From Boletus sp. NGJ (taxonomy: Eukaryota; Basidiomycota; Agaricomycetes; Boletales; Boletaceae): a stretch of 64,000 nucleotides of DNA. The notes beneath the pieces were generated by a model. The model made no database searches, was not told the DNA's origin, and saw nothing but the letters and a program-made list of their open reading frames with translations. Below, one piece after another: positions 1 to 12,191 of the stretch (position 1 is its first letter; the number at the start of each line of letters is the position of its first letter). The DNA is taken from positions 186,001 through 250,000 of the forward strand of contig JAGTXK010000064.1 in the NCBI GenBank assembly GCA_019096195.1, read 5' to 3'. The translations under genes were made by a program, and so were the position numbers.

Positions 1-1508
1 ACGTCCATGTGCCGAGTATGTCGTCCGTAACCCATCCAATGAGCTGATTATCGGTTAGTATCACCGTCCGATCACACGACTATCATAGGCTAACACTAAC
101 CTTCAGCATGCCGGACGCTCAGTAGTGCAAAAGCCTTGGCCGAGGGTCTTCCGAATGCCACTGGCATCTCGCTCGACGTCAATTCCGTGGCCGACCTCGA
201 GGCACAGGTGGCTGCCCACGATCTCGTCATTTCCCTGATCCCTTATACCTACCATGCTGCAGTTATCAAAGCTGCCATCAAGGGAAATACCCATGTTGTG
301 ACGACGAGTTATGTCTCGCCTGGAATGAGAGATCTTGATGAAGAGGCCAAGGCAGCAGGGATTGTAGTCATGAACGAGATTGGTCTTGACCCTGGTATTG
401 ATCACCTTTACGCTGTAAAGACCATTTCGGAGGTGCATGAAAAGGGCGGAAAGGTGAGAATCGAGATTTTTGACGACAAGCGGCATTGATGACCATCAAT
501 GTGGATAGATCAAGCAGTTCCTGTCATACTGTGGTGGGTTGCCTGCGCCGGAATGTTCGGGAAATCCCTTGGGGTACAAGTTTTCTTGGTCGTCACGAGG
601 TGTTCTCCTGGCTTTGTTGAACTCGGCTTCATACCTATCAGGAGGCAAGCAGCTCGACATCATTGGAAGCGACCTCATGGAATACGCCAAGCCGTACTTC
701 ATCTCCCCCGCGTTCGCCTTCGTGGCCTACCCCAACCGCAACTCGGTTCCCTTCCGCGAGTTCTACAACATTCCAGAGGCAGAGACCATCGTTCGTGGCA
801 CTTTGCGCTACCAGGGATTCCCCGAATTCATCAAAGCTTTGGTCGACTTGGGCTTCCTTGACGCCACCGAGAAGGGATGGCTAACGGCTGATCTCACGTG
901 GGCAGAGGTCACTCAGAAAGCCATCGGTGCCAATGACGCGTCTGAGAGGTGAATAGTGACACACCTTTCGTGGGTCGTTACTGACCACCCACTCAGCTCG
1001 CTCGTATCCCACATCAAGTCTGTCTGCAAGTTCCCCAACGAAGGCGAGAGCACTCGCATTATATCTGGCTTCCGATGGATCGGGTTGTTCTCGACCAAGA
1101 AAGTCTCTCCGAGAGAAAAGAACTTGTTAGATACCCTCTGCGGACAACTGGAAGGATTGATGAGGTACGAGCAAGGCGAACGTGATCTTGTCATGCTCCA
1201 GCACAAGTTTGTCGTGGAATGGGCCGACGGAACGGAGGTAAGGACCTTCATCGGATGACACGAGAACGAAATGTGCTGACAGCGATAAGCAAACCCTGAC
1301 GTCGACGCTTGAGCAATACGGAAGCCCCTCTGGTCACTCGGCCATGGCGCTGACTGTCGGTGTTCCGTGTGGAATTGCTACCCAGCTCGTCCTGGATGGT
1401 GTGATCCATACCCCGGGCGTTCACGCGCCGTACACCAAGGAGATTTGCGAGCCCATCCGAGCCATATTGGAGAGCGAAGGGTTGGGTCTCGTCGAGAGAG
1501 TTTTGTAG
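1..1508 (+). CDS. LYS9: Saccharopine dehydrogenase (NADP+, L-glutamate-forming), 5' end outside window
   Basis: This enzyme makes saccharopine from 2-aminoadipate semialdehyde and glutamate in the fungal aminoadipate route to lysine; it is expected in the cytosol. Five exons can be read: 1-53, 107-453, 518-948, 997-1237 and 1290-1508, with GT-AG introns of 49-64 bp and matching phases. The protein carries the Rossmann-domain tail (VISLIPYTYHAAVIKAA, NEIGLDPGIDHLYA), the central substrate domain (FLSYCGGLPAPECSGNPLGY) and a C-terminal segment ending GLGLVERVL before TAG at 1506-1508. The N-terminal nucleotide-binding start lies left of position 1, so the gene is cut by the window and not broken. 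RAM1 follows 145 bp downstream on the same strand. Family assignment is from remembered LYS9 sequences and is firm. Confidence 0.93.
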
Positions 1509-1653
1509 AGGTAGAAAATAGAAGTGCTGTATGTATCGGTAATAGTAACAAGACTCTCGACCACATTCAACTTGGATGACCACACGCCTGTGGAGGTTAT
1601 TGAGTTCGAACTCGGCTGCCCTTTGAGCCACTCGTCCTTGTCCATTGCCCGTG

Positions 1654-3598
1654 ATGGCCCAACCGCGACGATCATTAGACGATCAACACCCCACAGAGAC
1701 CTCTGACCTCCAAGCAAAAACAGAGTCGATCCTCCTCAAACATGTCCCACTCAATCCAGAGTCTCTGCCACCCCTGCAACGGCAACAGCATCTTCAATAC
1801 CTCGTCCGAAGCCTCGTACAAGGCTTCCCATCGCGCTACATCAGTCAAGACGCCAGCCAACCATGGCTTCTGTACTGGACACTCCAAAGCTTCTGCGCGA
1901 TGGGTGTGGTCTTGGACCCCGATAACAAGCAACGGTGCGCGAAACCGTCTCTCTCTCTCTGATTACAGCAAACGGTTTAGCTGACGTGTTCTGTCTACCT
2001 TCAGCGCAATCGACAAGATTCTGGCGTGGCAGCATCCCGAGGGTGGGTTCGGTGGTGGGCCGGGACAAGCGGCGCATCTCCTCCCCACCTACGCCTCTGT
2101 CTGCTCTTTGGCGATCGTTGGCCGACCAGGGCCGGGAGGAGGCTGGGATCAAATCGACAGGTATGTTCAAAGTCGTTGCCGTTGCCATTTTCACTTCTCG
2201 CACGCCCCGCTGACACGCTGACCTACCACAGGGAGAAACTTTACGCCTTCTTCATGTCTCTCAAACAGCCCGACGGGTCCTTTCTCGTCGCTCACGAAGC
2301 CGAGATAGATGTCCGGTAACGTGTCTCGCTCGCATCCCTCTTTCCATTCACCATTTCTCACATACGTATTCACGTCGACCGGTTGCACGTAGTGGAACGT
2401 ACTGTTTGCTTGTCGTCGCGCATCTCTTGGATCTACTCACCCCCGAGCTCCTCGATGGGACGCCTGCGTTCGTTGCGTCATGCCAAACCTACGAGGGGGG
2501 GTTTTCCTCTGCTTCGCAGCCCTATTACGCCGTGGACGCAGACGGGGGGAAAACGCTCCTCGACGACGTCCGGCCACCCCTCGGTGAAGCACATGGGGGA
2601 TACACCTTTTGCGCGCTCGCCTCGTGGATCATGTTAAAACCCTACCTCGACCTAACACAGCATCGTTCGACGACACAAGGCCGCCCGTCGATCGACTATA
2701 GGAGCTTGTTGCGGTGGCTCGTGCAGATGCAAGGCGCTGAGATCGAATTGGGCGGGTTCCGGGGTCGGACAAACAAGCTCGTCGATGGGTGTTATTCATG
2801 GTGGGTTGGGGGTTGTTTCGCATTGCTTGCATCGCAAGGCATCGGTGGAGGTGGAGGCGGTCACGCACACGATGCCGCCGCACACGATACGACTGTGCCC
2901 GCGGACGGGGGACGACGACGTGGATGGTGAGCACCTCACTTTTTAGTGCCATATCGAGTCTCGCGCGGGAATTCGTCGGGTAACGCATTACGCTCATAGA
3001 GTCTGTGTGGAACAAACCGGCACTGCAAAGATTCATCTTGTGTGCGGCGCAGCACCCGGCTGCAGGTCTCCGTGACAAACCACCCAAGTAGCACTTTTTT
3101 CCCGTCTACGGATAATTGGATGCGCTGACAAGGGTTATTGATTGCGACGACGGGCAGGAGCGCGGACGCGTACCATACGTTGTATTGTCTCGCTGGGTTC
3201 TCGGTTGCTCAGCATTGTGTCAACCCTTCACCGGCTCGACGGGCCCAGGTCGATCAGGCGTGGCGGGAGGGTTCAGGTGATGATGCGCTTATTATCCCTC
3301 GTGCGTCGGTGATGGATGCTGAACGATTTGGCCAGATGCATCGCATCAGCAACTTCGCAGAACCTCATTTGTGGACGCACTCGCATGGACTGAAGAGGAG
3401 GGGGCGTCGCATATTCTTGGCGGTGCGGTGAATCGGGTGGTACGTGTCCCCGATATCGCTCCATATGTCAGCCTTCTCAAGCTACTACCCCCGCCCTCTT
3501 GTTAGAATGCCACTCACCCTGTGTTCAACCTTACCATCACCCACACGGAAGGCATGATGTCACATTTCTACAAGCAAACTATTCCAAACCATAAATGA
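1654..3598 (+). CDS. RAM1: Protein farnesyltransferase beta subunit
   Basis: This is the catalytic beta subunit that, with RAM2, farnesylates CaaX proteins such as Ras and mating pheromones. Exons 1654-1934, 2005-2160, 2232-2315 and 2393 to about 2926 join in phase and give the repeated helical-barrel motifs (WQHPEGGFGGGPGQ, TYEGGFSSASQPYYAV). The zinc ligands of the family are visible: Asp and Cys in KLVDGCYSWW and His in AGFSVAQH. Later exons start near 3000 and 3158 and the last is 3506-3598, ending in IPNHK and TGA. Two joints are not clean. Between about 2830 and 2926 the frame must change in a Gly/His-rich stretch to reach the DDDVD end that splices well to 3000. Near 3310-3360 a short intron is needed to reach FVDALAWTEEE. 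These may be errors, unusual splicing or true damage. The start at 1654 is the first ATG in the conserved frame. Confidence 0.88.
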
Positions 3599-3753
3599 GG
3601 GCGATAGTTTTAACAATACAACAATAGCAAACTAGTATCATGTACATGCACGATGGGATCGATAACTCAATGTGCACTCGAAACGTCTCCAGCCATGTAA
3701 GATAAAAAATTGAAACACGAGCGATAATATAAATAAACATACACGACCGAGAG

Positions 3754-5515
3754 TTACGCGATGATGCAAGAATCGTTTGTCTTGGTATCCCCCTTGTCCA
3801 TCAAAAGACGATTCCGTACGCGTAGGTCCTCGACTTCCTCTTGCAATGCGCGCGACCGCTCCTTTTCCTCTCGCCTGAGTTGTATCAACGCCGGAAGTAA
3901 CCCTTCGACGGCCCGCCACGCCAAGCATCGCTTTTGAAGCGGAGACTGTAGGCCGTTGGGCAAGACCCGATTATCCTGGCAGCCAAACTCGGTCCAGGTG
4001 ATTCCCATCTCCAACGAACACCGAGAGGGGCAAATCCGACTCAAAAACGTCGCGACCGCGCTCGTATCGCGAACCTGGGAGGTACCGACGGAAAACGTCT
4101 GGAGGGCGCCAAAGGACTCGAGTGGGGCATAGGACGAAGGGATTTCAGCTTCGGTGGCGTTGATGTAGAGGCCGAGGAGGCGTAAACGGGGGCAGTGTTT
4201 TGCAAAGGGAAGGAGCGCGCGGAGATCGAGGGTGAACGCGTCTTCGTCGAGGAAGAGCGGTTCCGCGTTCAACATGAGGCTCTCCAAGTTTGGCCATTTA
4301 CTGGCCATGTCCTCGAGCTCGTCTAGCGTGATCCTGAGTGGGTATTTGTGCACGATTTCAAAGGAGGATAGATTTGGAAAGGTGAGGATGGGTTTGATAG
4401 TATCGTAAGAAAGCCGTTCGCCTGCCAGGTTGTCGAAGGGTAGGTCTTTGTAGTAAAGCTGAAGGTTGAGCTTTGATAAAAGTTGACATTGTTGGGACAG
4501 CGTGTTAAGAAAGGTGTGCACTTCCGTCGGTGTGTGGTCGGTGTACGAGTTGACGTATAACGTTGTGAGGTAGATGGGCGCGAAACTCGAGTGGAAGAAA
4601 CGATCGAGATCGTCAATTCTGGCAGACAGATTGAGCTCGCGTAGACATGGAAATGCGCCATCCGTGAGCACGGGGGCAAAGGAAGCTACATTGGTTGGGT
4701 TACCATATCCAAGCTTGAGGTCTTGACTAAAGTCCACGACACTTATGTTCTTGGCTCGGGAGAGTTCCTCGATGACTGCAGATGTATAATGAAATTCTGG
4801 TAGCGTGATCTTCTCGAGCTCTGGCAAGTTTTGCAGAAGAATACGGAGCTCAGCGTCAATTGGTTTACCAGGATAAGTGACAAAGAGTGCGAGGGTGCGC
4901 AGATGAGGTGCACGTGCACATAGATCGGTATAGAAATCCGGCCGGGGGTGCAGCAGTTGAGAGGGTGTAGTGACGGAGAGGTGTCTGAGACGACGATGAA
5001 GGAATAATTTGCAGCGTTCCATGTGAGCGGGGGTAGTATATATCCATTCCAGGGTGTGCATGTTGGGCAAGATCTCCAAGGACGTTCGCGTTCTGGCGAC
5101 GTCGTCCAACAAGGGCCATATTTCAAGTTCATAATTTTCAGGGCGGAACTTGAAGGAGCGAACGCGAGAGGCATACTTTTCGAACTTGGACCAGTCGCTG
5201 GCTTCTGGAAGTGTCTCAAAGACCTGTCGAAATAAGATGAGTCAGGAGCGAGAGTCCAGAGTAGCGAAATGAACTGCTCACGTATTCGAACGCGTCTTCT
5301 TGGGGACATATGGGTTTCAGTAAACGGAAGAGGTGGAGGAGGTCATCGACCTCTTTCCAGACGATGTCGAGGGCTATGTTGGACCATCGTTTGCAGACAC
5401 AAGCGTTTCGGACGTTGGAGTCCCTATCCAAGAAGTTGAAGATGATATCGAGGAGTTCGCTGATGAAGAGAACGCGATGGGCAGATGGGCAGTCGGTCGA
5501 CGTGATTGACCTCAT
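3754..5515 (-). CDS. F-box protein with leucine-rich-like repeats, 567 aa
   Basis: Likely a substrate adaptor of an SCF ubiquitin ligase; the substrate is not readable. Exon 1 (5282-5515) encodes an N-terminal F-box (LFISELLDIIFNFLDRDSN, then CKRWSNIALDIVWKEVDDL). A 58 bp intron leads to one long exon (3754-5223). The long exon holds irregular Leu-rich repeats about 30-40 residues apart (LRELNLSARIDDLDRFF, LRLLGLYINATEAEI) and ends with a charged coiled-coil-like tail rich in Glu and Arg. This is the usual agaricomycete design: F-box, then a degenerate LRR fan, then a short tail. The start at 5515 is the ATG directly before the F-box. An upstream in-frame extension exists but has no F-box-family sequence. 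It is transcribed away from the transporter at 6207, so the two share a 691 bp upstream region. Confidence 0.8.
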
Positions 5516-6206
5516 TATGGGATTTAGAGAGCGGTGCGAATGACTTGTGGTTGACCAGGACCGTGGGATCGCTCGAATACTACTTAGCCGCCTGCACCGC
5601 CAACATTGTATCAATGCACCAATCCACAGGGTAAATGGACAATGGCCGGTGAGTAATGCCCCGCTGCAGTCCTGTGTCACTACTCATGAACACGCGGAAC
5701 CGTGACAGCGCGAGATATCCGTCCCAGCGTGGAAGCAATTCACCTAAACATTACCCTCTCTTATCAGTGCGGGCGGCAGGGGCGGCAGGACGGTACCTAT
5801 GTTTATCTTAGTGCCAACGCCCATCCTCCGTGAAAATGCAAAGTGCCATCCTGTACTTTGTTGGTTCCAAACTTCTCGATGGCAACCGCTGTCTAGATTG
5901 CGCTACCGTGTGCTGCGCAATATTCTCGGACAGATACTCTGGCCCCCAGCGCCAGTCCATCGCTCGTGTAATCGTGCTCTCACACTATCAACGGTTGTGT
6001 TGATGAACTTCGGGAACTCCACGCGTTACTGATAACGCTCACTCTAAGAATATCCATGGGGTTTCTCCAACAAGCAATATGAACCACATGCAATCAAATC
6101 CCCGTGTACCGCCTTATTCAAGCGGTATTTGGCTCACAGGCAGCCCTCGGATGCGCTATCCTTTAAAGCGACAGATTCCCAGTCCCACTCTTTCCCCCGT
6201 GTCGCT
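5516..6206. promoter_or_regulatory. Divergent intergenic region between F-box gene and transporter
   Basis: No coding segment is recognisable here. Because the F-box gene starts at 5515 leftward and the transporter at 6207 rightward, the stretch must hold both promoters. I see no clear TATA box or repeated operator-like site. Confidence 0.5.
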
Positions 6207-8343
6207 ATGGCCCAACCTGCTGCTTTTCAAGCTCACGACCCTCGCGTGCACCTTCAAGAGAAAAACGACGACGTCGCCCCAGAGCACTTTGTCCTCGCAG
6301 ATGGTTTGGCACCCAACATTGAGACATATCTCCACTACGCCCGCGAACAACGAGACAAGGAGATTGCCGAAGTCCGCAGAGAAGGTCACCGTCCCCCGAC
6401 TGGCTGGCTGAGCGAGTTGTTCGGGCTCAATCGACTCGCTCGCGACCAAGATTCATTCGTTTCCGAGAAAAAGGCAGAGTCCGATGAGGCCGCCGTTCTC
6501 GCTGTCACTCCTGCCGAGTACCGTGCCGCTTCCGGCTCATTAAGGACGGCTTCTTGGGGTGCCGTCTTCTATCTCATCACTACTGGTACGACAGAGTTAC
6601 CCAAGTTGTTTGTACCCATCTGATTAGTAAGCCAGATATCCTTGGCCCCTACACGACGCCTTTCGCATTTGCGCAGGTGGGATATGGCCCCGGTGTTGCA
6701 TGTTTTGTCGTTTTTGGTGTTATGGCCGCCTACAGCGGTCTCCTCCTCTGGCACTTGTTCTTGAAACTTGACTCCGAGAGGTTCCCCCTGAGATCCTTCG
6801 GCGATCTTGGATATCGTATCTACGGGAGTTGGTTCCGGATCTGTATGTCTCTCGTAACCTTTTACAAGCACGTTATATTGACGACCTCGCAGTGTGCAAT
6901 GTTTTGCAAAGCTTGCAACTCATCGTTAACGTCGCTCTCATCATCCTCGGAAACGGTCAGGGTCTTTCGCAAATGGCACAGTTCAATGTATGTATTTTCA
7001 CCGCCACTATCCCCAAAGTTTACAGATTCCTTACGAGATCAGCTTTGCTTCAGTGTTTGTAACATCGTCTGGATGCTAGCTGGTCGGTCATGTCCGTATG
7101 GTTTGAACAAGAATGCTCACATTCTTCCGTAGGCATGATTCTGGGTCAGATCAGGACATTGCAAAAGTTTGGCTGGGTTGCAAACTTCTCCATTTGGCTC
7201 AACATTATTACCTTGGTCATAACGATGGGTGCTGTTGCACACACACCACCCAATTACGCGGCAGCACAAAGTGCTTATAATATTACTGCAGGGCCAGTGG
7301 AGACTGTGGCTATCAACCCACAGCCTTTCGAGCTGCAACTTAACGGAATCATGCAGATCGTATTCTCGTATGGTGGCGCGTAAGTCTACCTTCGCTAGGT
7401 CTTGAGTGTGGCCTCATCGAGAGCTTATCCTAGAATGATCTTCGTCGAATTCATGGCTGAGATGCGGCGACCAATGGACTTCTGGAAGGCGATGGCTTGC
7501 GCGCAGGTGTTCATCACCGTCGTGTACATGTTCTTCGGCTTGTTCGTCTACTCGTACCAAGGCCAATTTGTTCTCATCGTAAGCATGTTGCCTGCCACTT
7601 CCTAGACAAGTGGTTGACCTGTAATTTGCAATCAGCTTGCGAACCAGGGCATTTCTCTTTACAGTTTACAGACGGCGACCAACGCCATTTCTCTCGTAGC
7701 AGCTCTCATTGCCGCCGCGTTATATGGGAACATTGGCATCAAAGTTATCTACCAAAATATCCTGGTGGAATTATTCCGTGCCCCGCCCTTGACGGTGAAG
7801 GCCGGAAAGTACCTCTTCGCTGTTTTGGTGATCGTTTACTGGTCACTCGCATACGTCATCGGCTCTGCTATCCCCCAGTTCAGCAATCTCTCCGCCCTTG
7901 TTGCTGCCGTCTGCATCTTCCGTACGATTTTCGTTTGGGTGTCTGACCCGCGCTGACGCTCTTTTCGCAGAATTCACATACACCTTCCCACCTTTCATGA
8001 TTCTCGGCTACGTTATGCAGGTTGATGCGATGTCACACGACAGTCCATATGATGTCAACAATCCCCGTGCATCCAGAATTGATAGCTGGTGGAGCATTTA
8101 CCGATGGGTACGCGGCTGTACGTTCACCCATGATCCGATCCTTTTTTTTTATCTTCATTAATCGCCCCTTCTTTGCTTACAGACAAGAGGCACTTTCTCT
8201 TCAATACTTGGAACGTGGTCCTTAGCCTTGCGTGTCTGGCGACCGCAACACTGGCGGCGTACTCTTCCGTCACGTCGATCATTACAGATTTCCAGACGGG
8301 TACCTCTGGAACGACATTTGGCTGCATTTCCCCTCTCCAATAA
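6207..8343 (+). CDS. AAAP-family amino acid transporter, 568 aa
   Basis: An integral membrane permease of the amino acid/auxin permease (Aa_trans) family, probably a proton-coupled carrier of neutral amino acids in the plasma or vacuolar membrane. Nine exons join in phase (6207-6585, 6636-6842, 6893-6987, 7043-7082, 7133-7379, 7434-7578, 7636-7921, 7971-8117, 8183-8343). A soluble N-terminus of about 110 residues precedes roughly ten or eleven hydrophobic segments, including PGVACFVVFGVMAAYSGLLL, ANFSIWLNIITLVITMGAV and AQVFITVVYMFFGLFVYSYQ. Family-typical motifs are the first-helix region ILGPYTTPFAFAQVGYGPG and the central FSYGGA followed by MIFVEFMAEMRRP. Substrate cannot be told from sequence. 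Exons 3 to 7 are duplicated at 14.8-15.9 kb as a decayed copy; this one is the intact source. Confidence 0.88.
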
Positions 8344-8838
8344 CTGGTGAGGACCTTGCTTGATTCAATATCCGGTCTCGGGGGATTACGATTACGATGT
8401 GTATATGTTTTACATTTTCATGCACAGTTGAAGGGCTTCAGGCGTGTTTAAGCGTCGATGTAGTTCTACGTTGGATCTGAATGACTTTAGCGACAAGATA
8501 CACTTTTTGATGCTGCATCTTCGCTCAGTCGCGAAACCTGGTGCTGCTAGTGATGGCCGTTGTTAGTACAACTCGATGTGTGTAAGTTTGGATTCAACTC
8601 GTGAGTACAGATAAACTCCGATCGTATACAACATTGATAACGGTGACGATGATACTGTGCGAATAGATTATTGTAAGTTACTTTGAGTACATCCTGCCAC
8701 CGTGACGGTAAAACCAACCGGGGTACACAAATTTGAGTAACAGCGCGCACGGAAAAGCACGTCACGAACCATAAAGCTGATCCACTAGGCACCAATATGT
8801 ATATAGAGGATCCGTTGATCAAAGGGTATGTCACTTGA
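8344..8838. other. Intergenic region between two convergent genes
   Basis: The transporter ends at 8343 and the CHAT gene ends at 8839 on the other strand, so this holds both 3' ends. I recognise no gene or repeat in it. Confidence 0.5.
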
Positions 8839-10815
8839 TCAGATACTTCTCATCGTCTTGTGCAACGCCAGCGCTGCTTGCATATGATCCAGACGACTCG
8901 ACTCGCCAATCATATTGTCATAAAACTTGGACGTGATCTCGTTGGTGTGCGCATCGTCCACAGCCCACATCGTCCCAATGACCGAACGGAACCCGGCAAA
9001 CTGCATCGCGGCAGCAAGATGGATGACCTCGTCCGGACTTTCCTCGTCTCCAACGGTCGTATGGCAAGCAGACAAGTACGCGAACTTGGCGTCCGGTAAG
9101 TCGTATCGCATGATGTTTTCGATCGTCAATAGTCTGTCCAACGCAAACCCACTCAAATGGGGGATCCCATGACAGGCAAGGTGAACAAATTCATTCTTGC
9201 TCAATTCTTCACCAACTTTGGCGATGGTGGCGTCCTGGTCCTGAACACAAGTGAGCGTAGCGACCGACCCGACACGTTGTGATACAGTGGATAGCTCAGT
9301 ATTCACTGAATCGAGTTTGTTCTGTCCTGGAGCCTGTGCCCGGCCGATATTCAAAAAACGATGTCGTTCTATGGATGGATTCGATGGCCTCTCCTGTCGA
9401 GCACGAATGAGGGCTGTCAATGTCGGTATATGGAGATCTGAGAGCATCGGTTGGCCCCTCCTAAAGGAGCCGGCAGCATGCAGTGGAAGAAGAGAGAACT
9501 CGGCGGTCGGGCACCACCAAATACGCGATCTGTGGGAATAGAACTTCTGCAGAATGTTCATGATTGGAAAAACGATAACATCCCAGAGTTCTCGTAGAAA
9601 CGCCATAATACCCCTCTTCACATCACTGAATTTGGAAAGGTGGATCAGAGAACGAAGTTGCAAGGAGAGTTCAGAGACGTCGGCTTTCGTGATGGAGAGA
9701 GGAATGTGGATGGGATCTTGGTGGGATAGAAGTAGCAGTGCATCGCAACTGTATTGGCTTGCATTCACGATGATGACTGGTCCAGCAGTCGCTGCCGCCT
9801 GGAGATCTGAGAAGCATCGGGGGTGGAGGAAATGGGAGAGGCCAGGCAACTGGCGAATATCAGCGAGGACATCCTGCAAATGGATGCCCAGACGCCACGC
9901 CCGATCTTGCTGAGAGTTACTGTCGGGAGGGGCATCAGACACACCACGAAGGAGGGATGTCACCTGGGTGAACTTCTGTGCCAATTCCTTCCTTGTGCTG
10001 CTACATCATCAAGAGGAGAGCGAAGGCAGATTAGCTGACTCCAGAAGACACTGCGCCCTTGTTCAAGGAGCTCGATTGCATTGGTGGGATTGCCATAGCG
10101 AAGACACGCAGAAAATGCATCAATTGCTAGAGATGTTATGAGCTCTTTGAGTAGTGCAAGATTCTGAGGCAGTGATGGGAGAATGGCGAAATGGCGACCA
10201 CTGAGGCGCAAAAATGTTTGGTAGGCCAAAACTGTGGTACTGTGTTTGCACTCTTCGGCTTTCTGGATCCATTCTTGCACGAATTGGAAATCAGCGAGAA
10301 ACACTGTTTGAGAGACCTTGGAGAGTTAGCAATATACATTGATTGTTTCCTGGAGGTCACTGATGTCATGCACGGGTGAGTGTTTGAATCGAGCATGGAG
10401 GCAGAAAGCAAGGTTGCCCAAGGACGCAGCTCGACAAGGATGATCCTGCGGGTAAAGCTCCAATACGCTGCATCGGAGGGCAATTGCCTCCTCGAGGTCA
10501 GGCAGCCTTCCGAGCCGGCTGAAACGGCTCCAGAGGATATTCGCGAGGCTGCCCAGATTGGGCTTGATCAGGATGCCCTTGCGGACGAAGTTCCAATGCA
10601 CTATGCCCAAGGGAGATCGCCTCGTCGATGTCAGCTCTATCTCCTCTTTGGTTGAACTGGTGACGGAGTAAACGAGCAAGTTCATGTAGTGATTTAACTC
10701 GATTGGGATGCCCTTTGGGATGGAGTTGTAGTTCATTGCGGCAGAGGTTAATTTGCTCGTCAAGTTCAGACATTGGTGTAGAATAAATGGCGTGGATCAA
10801 TCGTATCCTGTTCAA
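8839..10815 (-). pseudogene. TPR-CHAT (caspase-like) protein gene, probably decayed
   Basis: The CHAT domain is a caspase-HetF-associated Cys-His protease fold, which in fungi often sits behind TPR repeats. The reverse strand encodes TPR-like repeats first (ALELRPQGHPDQAQ, CSVLELYPQDHPCRAASLGN), then a linker with AIELLEQGRSVFWSQLICLR. A CHAT domain occupies most of 8839-9984. Its putative catalytic pair is kept: His in FVHLACHG and Cys in FAYLSACHTTVGDEE. The C-terminal half is one clean 381-residue frame, but the TPR part and the join to the CHAT part lie in different frames with no plausible introns at two places. I therefore call it decayed or mis-sequenced, not a sure gene. Pieces of it recur at 12.19-13.18 kb and 63.43-64.0 kb. 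Function in this organism is unknown; fungal CHAT proteins have been linked to regulated cell death. Confidence 0.7.
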
Positions 10816-11562
10816 ACGTCAAATAACTCCAGTTAGCTAGTCTTTTGGATGGCAGGCATACCTCTGGAATAGCCTTCTTTGCAGTCAGTGGTCGCTAAAG
10901 GTGAGGAAGTATTCGAGCACTGCATCCAAGCACCATGAGGCAACTGACGCCCGTGTCTTCTGATAAGTTCCCATCTCGTTCCGAATTAAATATTAGATAT
11001 GAAGATTCGGTAGTTGATCTGTTGGGAAAGACATTAAACAGAATGTATGCACTTCCTTCCCGAGTCTGACTCGGATGTCTGGCCACGACGTGTGTATAGT
11101 CAATGGCCCGAATTGTCTTGCAGAGCTATAAGGTCCAGCCAGCGCCGCAGTTAGCACTAATACCTGTCCTACCCATGGGCTTAGCTCTGCAGAGAAAATT
11201 GATGTTGTTGGTTCATCATGGCAAGTTTACATCAACCACCTTGAAAACATCCGGGAGACTCATTCCATCTTGGGTATGTTTTGTGCACTGTACTTGTCAT
11301 TTGAGCCCAGCTGCAGCGCTGAATCTTTGGATACTCCGAGTCGAGATGGACGATTTGGACGTTGCAGGTGATAGCTCATGGTGCCGTCGACGTGTATAGA
11401 CCCTCTGACATTGCCCTCGTTTTCCCCATTTCTTCGCGTCCTCAAAAATCCCCGCCATCCCAGGGAAAGTTCCAAGTCCAAGAAGATCATTCAAGTTGTT
11501 CACCATAGAATGAAGACCGTGCGTGCGTCGTGAAAAATGGTATGTATGACATCTATCAGGAC
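10816..11562. other. No gene recognised
   Basis: Between the CHAT gene and the TatD remnant I find no convincing coding exon. The right part holds one copy of a segment repeated at 14.4 kb, listed separately. Short open frames here do not resemble a known family. Confidence 0.45.
11309..11480. repeat. Diverged duplicate segment, copy 1 (partner 14375-14541)
   Basis: This stretch matches 14375-14541 in the same orientation, with long shared blocks such as gacgatttggacgttgca and agaccctctgacatt. The copies differ by scattered substitutions and small indels. Frames on both strands are open in places, but none is kept in both copies in a way that shows coding. Together with the transporter and CHAT duplications it shows that this neighbourhood was copied and shuffled in pieces. 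Confidence 0.75.
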
Positions 11563-12191
11563 CTACGGTATACCATACACCGACCGTGCTTTCTGATTCG
11601 CCTGCTGCATCGCATTCATCTCCGACGAGGCCCGCCGTGAAATTAGCGATCCACGGGATCATCGCGGTATGACAGAGCGGCAGTCTCCACTTGAACCCGG
11701 AAGTGATCCGTAGAGATTGGAGGGCACCATAAATGGCGCGTCCGTCTCTAGAAGGATGCGCGGACCGGCCGGGCCTGTGGTTCCAGCCATGTGACAGACG
11801 AGCGCGGGTGTTGAGGTTGGTGGCATAAGAGATGACGCCTGTGATTCCGATGTAGAGTGGGTTCAAAGTCGTTTTGCGAATTCGGGCGAGTCGGGAAAGC
11901 AGTGGATATGGATCTACGTTTGAACGAAGAAAGAGAAAACAAAGGCGAATGTCATCGAGGGAAGAGAGGAGCGATAGGGACGCGCACCTTGTGATCGGCA
12001 GGCACGTGTCGCTTCAATATCCGTTCAGTGTCTTCCTCTGCTTCTCGAGTGTGAATCGTGAGTGGCTTTCTGAGCTTGACGGCCTCGCAGAGTTGCCTCA
12101 CAAAGACGCGTTGTTGGATGTCGCTAGGCGAGTTATCGTAGTGGTAATCGAGACCGATCTCTCCCTGTCCCACACAGCAGGGATGTGGAGG
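11563..12191 (-). pseudogene. TatD-type metal-dependent hydrolase, 5'-truncated remnant
   Basis: TatD/Scn1 proteins are TIM-barrel metal-dependent deoxyribonucleases. Exon 11988 to about 12185 encodes the conserved EIGLDYHYD and LRKPLTIHTREAEED segments. After a 74 bp intron, the next exon (from 11913) gives IHIHCF, then YIGITGVISYATNLNTRA and ILLETDAPFMVPSNLYGSL, and reaches a TatD-like end ARSVYGIP before a stop at 11563-11565. The middle part (RLPLCHTAMIPW) is in another frame, so at least two frame changes are needed. The N-terminal HxH metal site is missing: upstream, the sequence turns abruptly into a CHAT-gene copy at about 12192. Family recognition is good; loss of function is an inference from truncation plus frame breaks. 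Confidence 0.7.

Noticed and set aside
1590-1640. tRNA-like text with gagttcgaactcg
   Set aside because: The T-arm-like hairpin is there, but no acceptor stem, D arm or anticodon arm can be formed around it.
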